Shown here in pieces: positions 1-7,260 of a stretch of 64,000 nucleotides of DNA (its first letter is position 1; every line of letters begins with the position of its first letter). The notes below the pieces were generated by a model. It worked only from the letters and a program-made list of their open reading frames with translations, ran no database searches and was not told the origin of the DNA. The position numbers and the translations under genes were made by a program. Where the stretch lies: NCBI GenBank assembly GCA_964545715.1, contig CAZJHX010000038.1, positions 1-64,000 of the forward strand, given 5' to 3'. The DNA comes from CAZJHX01 sp964545715 (GTDB lineage Bacteria; Myxococcota_A; UBA9042; GCA-2863065).

Positions 1-810
1 GACGAGGCGCTCTTTGTCATGGACTACACGTCGCTGGTGCGCGTCGACCCCAACCCGCTGAATGTGGCGTGGGCAGTCCCGATTCAGGCGTACGGCATCG
101 CGGTGGACGGCAAGGACCGGGTCTGGCTCTCAGGCGAGACCGGACTGGAGGCGCGCTCGACAGCAGATGGCAGCGTACTCCAAACGGTGGATCTGTCCGG
201 CAGCCTGACCCCGGCGGAGGATACCGACAACCCGACCTGCAACGGCGTGGCGATTGCGCCGGACGGCCGCGTGATCACGGGCTGCGCGGACAATGGAGAT
301 GTCGTCGTAATCCACGATCCCGAGTCGGGGGTGACCGACCTACTGGCACTGCCACTGACGGAGAAGCACCCGCGCGGGGTCGCCATCGACACGTCCGGGC
401 ACATCTACAGCATCAACCTGCTGACCGAGAGCCTGACGCGCTTTCATGCCACGACCGGCGAGTCCCTCACCTTTGGGCACGGTGCGCTGGAGATGCCGTA
501 CGGCTACAGCGGAGATCTGACCGGGATCCATCCGTGTGTCCTGGCGGACTCGGGACCCACCGTGTGGACGGGGCCGGTGGTTGATCTCGGCGCCGCAGAC
601 ACCACCTGGCTGGCGTTGGAGTGGCGGGAGACGCGCCCCCCCGGCACGACGATCGCGGTGTCCTACCGCATCGACGGCGGCGCCTGGGCCGAGACGACGA
701 GCGGCGCGCCGATCAACAAGCAGGGACAGACGCTGCAGGCCCGGGCCTTGCTCAGCGCCGCGGGCCAGGACCAGCCGGTGCTGCACGAGCTGGCCATCCT
801 GCACGAGTAA
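1..810 (+). CDS. Beta-propeller protein, C-terminal part (5' end outside window)
   Basis: The frame is already open at base 1 and ends with TAA at 808-810, so the gene enters from the left; an internal ATG at 19 is unlikely to be the true start. The visible 269 residues contain repeated blade-like segments (GKDRVWLSG, PDGRVITG, DTSGHIYSI) with the spacing of NHL or SMP-30-like beta-propellers. The last 90 or so residues form a beta-rich module with no cysteines and no recognisable catalytic residues. Myxobacterial proteins of this kind are usually exported, but any signal peptide lies outside the window. The fold assignment is an inference from the repeat rhythm; the substrate is unknown. Confidence 0.75.
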   Translation, partial: DEALFVMDYTSLVRVDPNPLNVAWAVPIQAYGIAVDGKDRVWLSGETGLEARSTADGSVLQTVDLSGSLTPAEDTDNPTCNGVAIAPDGRVITGCADNGDVVVIHDPESGVTDLLALPLTEKHPRGVAIDTSGHIYSINLLTESLTRFHATTGESLTFGHGALEMPYGYSGDLTGIHPCVLADSGPTVWTGPVVDLGAADTTWLALEWRETRPPGTTIAVSYRIDGGAWAETTSGAPINKQGQTLQARALLSAAGQDQPVLHELAILHE

Positions 811-886
811 CCCCTGTCTCAGCGATGTACGGCCAGCCTGTATCAATACGCTACGTTCCGGTCTGACATCGGGGCGCTACGCAGAG

Positions 887-908
887 CAGTTGGTCGTTCT
901 GCCAACTG
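887..908. promoter_or_regulatory. Inverted repeat overlapping the sigma-54 promoter
   Basis: CAGTTGG (887-893) and CCAACTG (902-908) form a perfect 7-bp inverted repeat with an 8-base spacer. The right arm runs into the -24 element of the sigma-54-like promoter at 907. It could be an operator for the small downstream gene or a weak hairpin after the upstream gene; there is no T-run, so an intrinsic terminator is less likely. Confidence 0.4.
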
Positions 909-922
909 GCACGCGGCCTGCT
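907..922 (+). promoter_or_regulatory. Sigma-54 (-24/-12) promoter
   Basis: TGGCACG (907-913), four bases, then CTGCT (918-922). The invariant GG (908-909) and GC (920-921) are separated by exactly ten bases, as sigma-54 holoenzyme requires, and only the first base of the -12 box departs from TTGCW. It would start transcription near 933, about 50 bases before the ATG of the 58-residue gene at 983. Two FHA-type sigma-54 activators or activator-like proteins are encoded elsewhere in the window. Confidence 0.7.
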
Positions 923-982
923 ATGGTTGCGGTCGTCACGCCGATGCGGACAAAACCAAACGACGACTCAGGGAGAAACGAA

Positions 983-1159
983 ATGGACGAGATGATCAAA
1001 GGCCTCATGGCGAAATGCGGACTGAGCGAGGAGCAGGCGACCAAGGTGTTCGAGTTCTTGCAGGAGAACTCGTCCAAGGTGCCCGAGTGGCTGGCCCAGT
1101 CCGGCCTCAAAGACCAGATCGCGGACAAGCTGCCCGGTGGCCTGGGCAAGCTCTTCTAG
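983..1159 (+). CDS. Small helical cytosolic protein, 58 residues, function unknown
   Basis: The ATG at 983 follows a GGGAG ribosome-binding site (971-975) by 7 bases and gives a 58-residue protein ending in TAG at 1157-1159. It has no signal peptide or membrane segment. The sequence is amphipathic (SEEQATKVFEFLQEN, then VPEWLAQSGL, then a Gly-Leu rich end) and recalls small helical domain-of-unknown-function proteins with a GLGKLF-like tail, but I cannot name a family with certainty. It stands alone behind its own sigma-54-like promoter and is convergent, one base apart, with the LCIB gene. Long overlapping frames upstream of 983 are shadows. Confidence 0.7.
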   Translation: MDEMIKGLMAKCGLSEEQATKVFEFLQENSSKVPEWLAQSGLKDQIADKLPGGLGKLF

Positions 1160-1160
1160 G

Positions 1161-1922
1161 TCAGGGACACGGCCCACACGCGGTGAGGTCGACGCGGCCC
1201 TCGCTCGTCACGGCGTACATCGGCCCCGGCTGGACGAAGTCGCGCGCGTCGGGCCCGTGGATCTGGATGCCGCTGACCACCGCGTAGTCTGCGCTCTGGG
1301 TGTCAAGGCACAGGTCGATCAGGTGCTCCAGGTACTCCACGATGCTGGTGAGTGTCAGCTGAGTGAGCTCCAGAAGGTCCGGCGTCTGACCCGGGCTCAG
1401 CCGTCGCGACAGCGCACGCTTCAGCAGGCTCTGCTCCAGATCGTCAGGATCCAGCTCCAGGTTCACGTCTCCGGAGCGCAGCTCGTCCTGAAAGGCGCAC
1501 AGCGCGCCGCATGCCTTTGACGGCACCGCCTGGCCGTGGCGCTCGCACTCGCCCAGCGTCCCGCTGGCGCCCAGCCCGATGTGCGGCATCACAAAGAAGA
1601 CGTAGCGGCTGCGCACCTCGATCTGCGGCGCATGCGCCAGGGCCGCCGAGAAGCCGGTCTTGCCCAGAAAGAGCATGCCGGCCAGGCTGGAAAAGTTGAA
1701 CGCCGACCCCCAGGCCTTCGCGATGCGACGGACCAGAGGGTGAGTCAGCTCGTCGCGACATGTCGACACACACGCGATGGCCGAGTGCTCGTCAAAGCCC
1801 AGCTCAAACAGCTGCTCGTAGGTCCGCCCAACAAAGACCGTCGCCGGCATCGCACCGGGAAACTTCTCGTCGAGGGCGCGCATAAACCACAGGGCCCCCG
1901 GCATCGCTTTGGAGTTTTCCAT
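1161..1922 (-). CDS. LCIB-type (theta/beta-like) carbonic anhydrase homologue
   Basis: The 253-residue protein matches the LCIB/LCIC family of zinc carbonic anhydrases known from algae and bacteria: the segment CRDELTHPL (Cys55, with the Arg56-Asp57 pair), WGSAFNFSSLAGMLFLGKTG, MPHIG (His114) and SKACGAL (Cys138) follow one another in the family order, supplying the expected Cys-His-Cys zinc site. Its role would be interconversion of CO2 and bicarbonate in the cytosol; no signal peptide is present. Start ATG at 1922 has no clear Shine-Dalgarno. It is the last gene of a leftward cluster, 27 bases after the TGA of the selenoprotein gene and in the same frame, with no other stop between. Family assignment is strong; activity is inferred. 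Confidence 0.78.
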   Translation of the reverse strand: MENSKAMPGALWFMRALDEKFPGAMPATVFVGRTYEQLFELGFDEHSAIACVSTCRDELTHPLVRRIAKAWGSAFNFSSLAGMLFLGKTGFSAALAHAPQIEVRSRYVFFVMPHIGLGASGTLGECERHGQAVPSKACGALCAFQDELRSGDVNLELDPDDLEQSLLKRALSRRLSPGQTPDLLELTQLTLTSIVEYLEHLIDLCLDTQSADYAVVSGIQIHGPDARDFVQPGPMYAVTSEGRVDLTACGPCP

Positions 1923-1949
1923 CGGCGCAGCATAGCGCGTTTGGATGGG

Positions 1950-2729
1950 TCAGGGGGCCAGCACCTTGCTGATCTCGCCAACGATCTGCGTCTTGATATC
2001 GCTGTTGAACTTGTTGGTGATCACGCGGTCCTTGTCCATGAACACGCTCAGCGCGGTGTAGTTGTTATGCCACAGCACGTTGGCCTGGCCGGACGACGCA
2101 AACAGCGTCACGACGTCCTCATGGCCGTACTTGGCGCGAAACTGCTGGCAGGCCGTCGCGTTGGGTGGACCGCCGCTGGACGTCTCCACCAGGATGACGA
2201 CGCTCGCCAGGTTCTGATCAGCAAATGAGTCGTGGACCTCTTCGGCGAAACTCGCCGCTTTTACGCAGTGTGGTCACCAGCCGTGGGCCGCGAAGATCCA
2301 GGTCCCCGTCGCACCGCAGAAGTCGCTGAGAAAGACGTCGTTGCCGTCGCAGTCCTGCAGCTTCAGCTCAGCCATCTGGTTGCCGACCTTGTAGCCTTTG
2401 GTTACGCCGTCGGGTGCGTCGGGACACTGCTCAGGACCCCAGCCCGTGTCGACGGGATCGGGCTCGATCACAGGCCCTGTGTCGGGCTCGGGATCCGGTT
2501 CGTTCGTGTCCGGCAGCGGCTCTGGCGGGCCGGTGTCCGCCGGCTCGGTGGTATCGGGCGCCGCCCCGAGATCGTCTTCGACCGCTGTGTCCGTCGCGGC
2601 GGCCACATCTGCGGCCGCGCCGGTGTCTGATGTCGTCGCTGCATCGGCCTTCTTTTTGCCCGTCGACGAGCCGCCCGCGGCCGCACAGCCGACGATGGCA
2701 AGCGCGGCAAAGGCCCCTATCAAACGCAT
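1950..2729 (-). CDS. Thioredoxin-fold lipoprotein with Sec active site (selenoprotein, in-frame TGA at 2274-2276)
   Basis: Conventional calling splits this gene at a TGA (2276-2274). The same frame continues without another stop to 1950, and the two halves together make one redoxin domain: before the TGA is WIFAAHGW, after it PHCVKAA, giving W-U-P-H-C exactly where thioredoxin-like proteins have W-C-x-x-C. Sec is residue 152 and the resolving Cys residue 155 of 259. Residues 1-15 are a lipoprotein signal (AIVGC lipobox), followed by an Asp/Pro/Thr-rich linker of about 85 residues, then the redoxin domain. The ATG at 2729 has an excellent AGGAGG seven bases upstream. A SECIS-like hairpin follows the TGA. 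Likely a periplasmic or surface thiol/selenol oxidoreductase or peroxidase. It lies 57 bases after the MopE-repeat gene in the same operon. If TGA were a true stop, a domain cut at its active site would result, which is much less plausible. Confidence 0.85.
2233..2276 (-). promoter_or_regulatory. Bacterial SECIS-like element (Sec recoding signal)
   Basis: On the minus strand the bases after TGA form a 6-bp stem CGGCGA/UCGCCG (plus-strand 2252-2257 with 2243-2248) closed by the loop GUU (2249-2251). The loop begins 23 nucleotides after the UGA and its first base is G, fitting the usual bacterial SECIS criteria (short loop with G in the first two positions, stem of 4 bp or more, loop 16-37 bases from UGA). 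A lower helix GACC/GGUC pairs the UGA itself with bases 36-39 downstream. All pairs are Watson-Crick. Confidence 0.75.
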
Positions 2730-2786
2730 GGTTTCACCTCCTGGTGCCGCACTGTCCTGTGGGCCGGCCGGACGTTACACCACGTC

Positions 2787-5700
2787 CTACCAATTCGTGC
2801 AGGTAATCGCGGTCCACAGCGCTTCGTTGTTGTTCTCGAAGCACTCTTTGTTGGCGCCCTTCGGCCCGCCGAAGTCGACGTAGGCGTAGACGTCATGCGG
2901 CTGATCGTCGGGCACCTGCCACTGGCAGCTCAGCGTCTCGCAGTCCTCGGGGTTCAGCAGCGTCTTGGTCTCGGTGAGGCAGATCACCTCGCCGACCTTC
3001 AAGGGATCCCCGTCGAAGATCCCAACGGTCACGCCCTCCGCCACCGGCAGCGCGCCGCGGTTGCAGATCTCGACCGGAATCGTCAGCACGCCGTCACCAT
3101 CGCAGTTGAGGATCACGCCCGGATCAGCCGTCAGGTCCGGCGCCAGCTTCGGATCGAACTTGCCCTGCGCGTTCTGCCGATAGTTATTGGTCTCGGGCGA
3201 CAGCCAATGCGCCGGCACCGAGCCGAACGGATGGATCTTGCCGCGATCGTCTATCGTGCTCGGCTGGAAGGCGTGCTGACTCCAAATCGGCCGCGCCAGC
3301 ACCCAGTTGTCGGCCACGTCGCGATACACCCGGATGCCCGGGATCGGGCCACCATGGCTGGCACGACAGACCTTCCCCGTGCCCGGTGTGTTGGGCAGCG
3401 GATCGGCGCACACATAACTCGACTCAGGCGGACCGCACTCCGCATCCGTCACGCACCGACAGCGCCCAACCTCGCACCACCCGTTGGCGCTGGGACACTC
3501 GCTGTCCTGAGTGCAGCTCAGTCCGCGAAACACCGGGTCCAGCGCCGGGCACTTGATGTTGCAGTTGGTGTTGGAGCCCACCACCAACTCCGCCTTCAGA
3601 TCCCCATCGATGTCGGCCACGATCGGGTTCTCGTACCAGGTGCAGCTCGACCGCCACTGACTGAAGACCACGTCGCCGGTCAGCCCCTCGTAGATGCGGG
3701 TGAAGCACTCGTCGCTGTACACCGCCTCGGCCAGCCCGTCGGCCTCAAAGTCGTAGATGGAGCTGCCCGTCACCGAGCTCGAGTAGTCCTGGCTCCACCG
3801 GAACCACAGCACGCCCGGCAGCGCACACCCGAGCGGCAGCGGTGACGCGGTGCAGTCCATATCGAAGATCGAGTAGGCGCCCCGACCGGCCGCCGCCAGC
3901 TCCGGGATGCCGTCGCCGTCAAAGTCGCCCACCGTCGGCGGTCCGCCCGTCCCGACGCCCGTGCCCGGAGGCCAGCTCGGAAGCGGGAAGGGGCCGAATA
4001 CGACCTTGCCCGATAGGTCCTGAATCGACGCGTGTCCCGTGCGGATCACCGCGACCTCCGCGATGCCCTCCGGCAGCCCGGCCACCGGGAAGTTGCCGAA
4101 GTCCGCCACCGCAACCTGCCCGCGGCCGTTGTTCACCTTGGCATAGGCCTCTTGATTCCAGCCGGAGCCCGTCCACTCCCACACCGACGCACCGTTGACG
4201 TACTCGATCTTGCCGTCCAGATCGACGTCGGCAACCACGTCAAACATCCCCTGTGAGTAGTTCTGGTATCCGAGGTTGCCACCGACCTGTGCGCCGGTGT
4301 GGTCGAACACGACGCTGCCCATCATGACCTCTGGGAAGTCGTCCCCATCCAGCTCCACGATCGACGGCCCATTCCAGCGATTCACGTTGCCCGCCAGCGT
4401 GGACGTCGCGCCACCGGCTGTCGCCATCCAGTGCAAGACAAACTCATCCTGGGCCGGGTCGTATTTGAACGCGACCAGCCCGCCGCCCTGCCGGAAGCCG
4501 ACGATCTCCGGGCGGTTGTCGGGCGCCAGATCCAAATCCGCGATCGCCAGCGGCGCCGCGCCAACGACCTGATGCGCCGACAGCGTGTACTGCTGCGAGC
4601 AGTCCTCCCCGTCCAGCACGCGCACGATGCCCTTGGACGACGCCGCCGGGAAGCCGCCGTCGTTGCCGTTGTAGCTGACAAAGACGATCGACGGCCGCAC
4701 CAAATCCGGATCGTTGTTCAGGTTGAAGTCGGCGACCATGGCGGTCCCCAGCACGTTCTTGTTGTTGGGGAAGGCGTCACCCTCGGGCGGGCCCGTCCAC
4801 TCGCACTGCAGCGTCGGCAGAAAGAGCCCCGCCAGGTTCAGCTTGTCGCAGCTTGTCTTGGCCAGCAGCCCGGGTCCGATGCCGTACGGGATGCACTCTT
4901 TCTCGATGCAGTAGGTGTCCGCCCAGCAGTCATCGTCATCGCCGCACGGCGCCGGACCGTCCACACAGAAGCCGTACTTGCACGACTGCTGCGACTGACA
5001 GCAATCCGCATCGCCCGCACACGGCGCGTTGCTGCCCGGTTGCTCCAGGGGATCGTCGTCCGCGCAGTCGCTGCCCAGGCTCACCGGCAGGCCGGCGGTC
5101 GGTCCGCACAGACACTGCCCCAGCGCGGTCACGCCAAAGCCGTCCTTGTCCTGATCCGGATAGAACGCCACGCATCCGGCCGCGTCAGCCTCGTCGATCT
5201 CGCCGTCGCAGTCGCTGTCCTTGCCGTTGCAGACCTCCGGCGCACCGGGCCAGCTCTTCTCGCTCCAGTCGTCGCAGTCTCCTGCGCAGATCGGCCAGCC
5301 GTCCGCATCGTCGTCGTTCTCGTCGTCCGGCGCCCAGCCGTCACAGTCCGTGTCCAGCCCGTCGCAGACCTCCTCCGCGCCCGGATGCACGTCCGGATTC
5401 TCGTCGTCGCAGTCCCCGTCGCAGCCCTTGACGCCGTCGCCGTCCGCGTCCACCTCGTCGACCAGCTGAAGGCCATCGCAGTTGCTGTCCACGCCGTCGC
5501 ACAGCTCGTCCTGGCCCGGGTGGATCGACGGGTCCTCGTCGTTGCAATCGCCCGGCTGCGCGACCACGCCTTCTCCCGGATCCTCGCACAAACACGCCGC
5601 ATCGCCGGTCGCGCCCCAGCCATCCCCATCCCCGTCGACCAGATAGGGCTCGCAGCCCTGGGCGCCGGGCTCGTCCACGTTGCCGTCGCAGTCGTCGTCC

Positions 5701-7229
5701 AGCCCGTTACACACCTCGGGCGCCAGCGGCGACACCGCCGCGTCCTCGTCGTTGCAGTCGCCCAGGATCAGCGACGTGTACTCTTCGGTCGGGCCGCACA
5801 GACAGTTGGGCTCGCCCACGCCGATCCCATCGCCGTCCCCGTCCACGTAAAACGCCAGGCACCCCTCGGCGTAGGGCTCATCCAGCTCGCCGTCGCAGTC
5901 CTCGTCCACGCCACCGCAGATCTCGGGCGACTCCGGCCCGATGCTGACGTCTTCGTCGTTGCAGTCGGTGTCACAGCCCAGGGCGCCGTCCTCGTCCAGG
6001 TCCAGCTCATCGGGGCCCAGCGCGCCGTCACAGTCGGTGTCCAGCCCGTCGCACAGCTCTTCGGCACCCGGGTAAACAGTCGCCTCGCCGTCGTCGCAGT
6101 CACCCGCGCAGCCCGCAATGCCATCCTCGTCCGCGTCGTACTCATCGGGCGGCACCGCGCCGTCGCAGTTGTCGTCAATACCGTTGCACTGCTCGGGCGC
6201 ACCCGTGAAGATCGTCGGGTCGTAAGACGCACAATCGCTCACGTTGGGGTCACCGTCGCCGTCGATGTCGTCGTCGAGGCAGTCGCCAATCCCGTCGCCG
6301 TCCAGGTCCCCCTCGTTTTCGTCCGTCAGACCGTTGCAGTCGTTGTCCACCCCGTCACAGACCTCTTCGGTCGGCTCCGGCGCGCTGCACACCAACCCCG
6401 CCTCCCCGTGACACTCGTACTGGCCCTTGCACACGCCAAACGCGCTGTGCACCTCACACGGACCACCCCCGAGCTGGCCGTCGTCCGCTACCCCGTCGCA
6501 GTCGTTGTCCAGACCGTCACACTCTTCCTCGCTCGGCACCTCGGCCGAGCACGCCCCATAGCCGCCCGGCCCGATGCACACCTCGAAGCCCCAGCATGTC
6601 CCAAGCTCATTGACGCGCTTGCACGGCTGCTTCTCGCCCAGCGTCTCGTCGGAGCAGATGCACGACGCCGACTTCGGGAAGCATTGTCCCGGCTCGCCCT
6701 CGATGTCCGCCTTGCACGTGAAGCCGCCCGGGCACGGATTGTTCTGATCACACTTGCGCGAGCAGAAGCTGCCCTCTTCCTCGATGGTGATGCAGCGATC
6801 CGCAGCCGCGCCACAGTCGTCGTCCACCGCGCACGGCGTACACAGCGGGTCGAACTGCGGCACGCAGATGAAGGTCACATCGCCGCCGGTGTTGGTCACG
6901 CCCTTGCACAGCCATCCATCGGGGCACCACTCCAGGCAGGTCTGCGTACACAGAGACCCGTTGGGCCCCTCGACGCACCAGCCGGTCTCGCAGTCCTTGT
7001 TTTCGCCGCAGGGCTCAGCAAACCCGGGCTGCACCAGATTGATGTCCTCTTCCTGAGTGCCATCCGGGGTGGGCGCGCCATCCGGCGGCGGACTCTCTCC
7101 GTCGATGACGGCGACATCTTCACCCAGATCCTGTTTCAGGACGGGCTTCTCGCCGGGCTCAGAGTCAGAGCCGCAGGCGCTCAGCAGCAGGACAACAGCC
7201 AACGGGAACAGCAGCGCGCGAGTTTGCAT
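2787..7229 (-). CDS. Giant MopE-repeat and FG-GAP/VCBS-like surface lipoprotein
   Basis: This 1480-residue protein starts with a lipoprotein signal (LLLSAC, Cys19). Residues of about 75-230 are cysteine-rich. About 235-700 hold many copies of the motif C-D/N-G-x-D-x-D-C-D-G followed by Asp-rich D-x-D-x-D-G loops and GDCDDxxxxxxPGAxExC segments; this is the MopE-type putative metal-binding repeat, named from the copper-binding MopE of Methylococcus. About 800-1300 contain VADFNLNNDPDL and VGDFDGDGIPEL segments typical of FG-GAP/VCBS propellers, with a further cysteine-rich insert, and about 1380-1480 look like a CARDB-type beta-sandwich. It is therefore a calcium- or metal-rich cell-surface protein, possibly an adhesin; no enzyme motif is visible. 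It follows the haem/cysteine-rich gene by 31 bases and precedes the selenoprotein by 57, so co-transcription is likely. No clear Shine-Dalgarno precedes ATG 7229. Confidence 0.85.
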   Translation of the reverse strand: MQTRALLFPLAVVLLLSACGSDSEPGEKPVLKQDLGEDVAVIDGESPPPDGAPTPDGTQEEDINLVQPGFAEPCGENKDCETGWCVEGPNGSLCTQTCLEWCPDGWLCKGVTNTGGDVTFICVPQFDPLCTPCAVDDDCGAAADRCITIEEEGSFCSRKCDQNNPCPGGFTCKADIEGEPGQCFPKSASCICSDETLGEKQPCKRVNELGTCWGFEVCIGPGGYGACSAEVPSEEECDGLDNDCDGVADDGQLGGGPCEVHSAFGVCKGQYECHGEAGLVCSAPEPTEEVCDGVDNDCNGLTDENEGDLDGDGIGDCLDDDIDGDGDPNVSDCASYDPTIFTGAPEQCNGIDDNCDGAVPPDEYDADEDGIAGCAGDCDDGEATVYPGAEELCDGLDTDCDGALGPDELDLDEDGALGCDTDCNDEDVSIGPESPEICGGVDEDCDGELDEPYAEGCLAFYVDGDGDGIGVGEPNCLCGPTEEYTSLILGDCNDEDAAVSPLAPEVCNGLDDDCDGNVDEPGAQGCEPYLVDGDGDGWGATGDAACLCEDPGEGVVAQPGDCNDEDPSIHPGQDELCDGVDSNCDGLQLVDEVDADGDGVKGCDGDCDDENPDVHPGAEEVCDGLDTDCDGWAPDDENDDDADGWPICAGDCDDWSEKSWPGAPEVCNGKDSDCDGEIDEADAAGCVAFYPDQDKDGFGVTALGQCLCGPTAGLPVSLGSDCADDDPLEQPGSNAPCAGDADCCQSQQSCKYGFCVDGPAPCGDDDDCWADTYCIEKECIPYGIGPGLLAKTSCDKLNLAGLFLPTLQCEWTGPPEGDAFPNNKNVLGTAMVADFNLNNDPDLVRPSIVFVSYNGNDGGFPAASSKGIVRVLDGEDCSQQYTLSAHQVVGAAPLAIADLDLAPDNRPEIVGFRQGGGLVAFKYDPAQDEFVLHWMATAGGATSTLAGNVNRWNGPSIVELDGDDFPEVMMGSVVFDHTGAQVGGNLGYQNYSQGMFDVVADVDLDGKIEYVNGASVWEWTGSGWNQEAYAKVNNGRGQVAVADFGNFPVAGLPEGIAEVAVIRTGHASIQDLSGKVVFGPFPLPSWPPGTGVGTGGPPTVGDFDGDGIPELAAAGRGAYSIFDMDCTASPLPLGCALPGVLWFRWSQDYSSSVTGSSIYDFEADGLAEAVYSDECFTRIYEGLTGDVVFSQWRSSCTWYENPIVADIDGDLKAELVVGSNTNCNIKCPALDPVFRGLSCTQDSECPSANGWCEVGRCRCVTDAECGPPESSYVCADPLPNTPGTGKVCRASHGGPIPGIRVYRDVADNWVLARPIWSQHAFQPSTIDDRGKIHPFGSVPAHWLSPETNNYRQNAQGKFDPKLAPDLTADPGVILNCDGDGVLTIPVEICNRGALPVAEGVTVGIFDGDPLKVGEVICLTETKTLLNPEDCETLSCQWQVPDDQPHDVYAYVDFGGPKGANKECFENNNEALWTAITCTNW

Positions 7230-7260
7230 AAGTGCGCGCCAACATAGCAGAAATGGCCCC

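Noticed and set aside
811..982. A rho-independent terminator after the first gene
   Set aside because: The 887-908 palindrome has no T-run and coincides with a sigma-54-like promoter, so a regulatory role is more likely.
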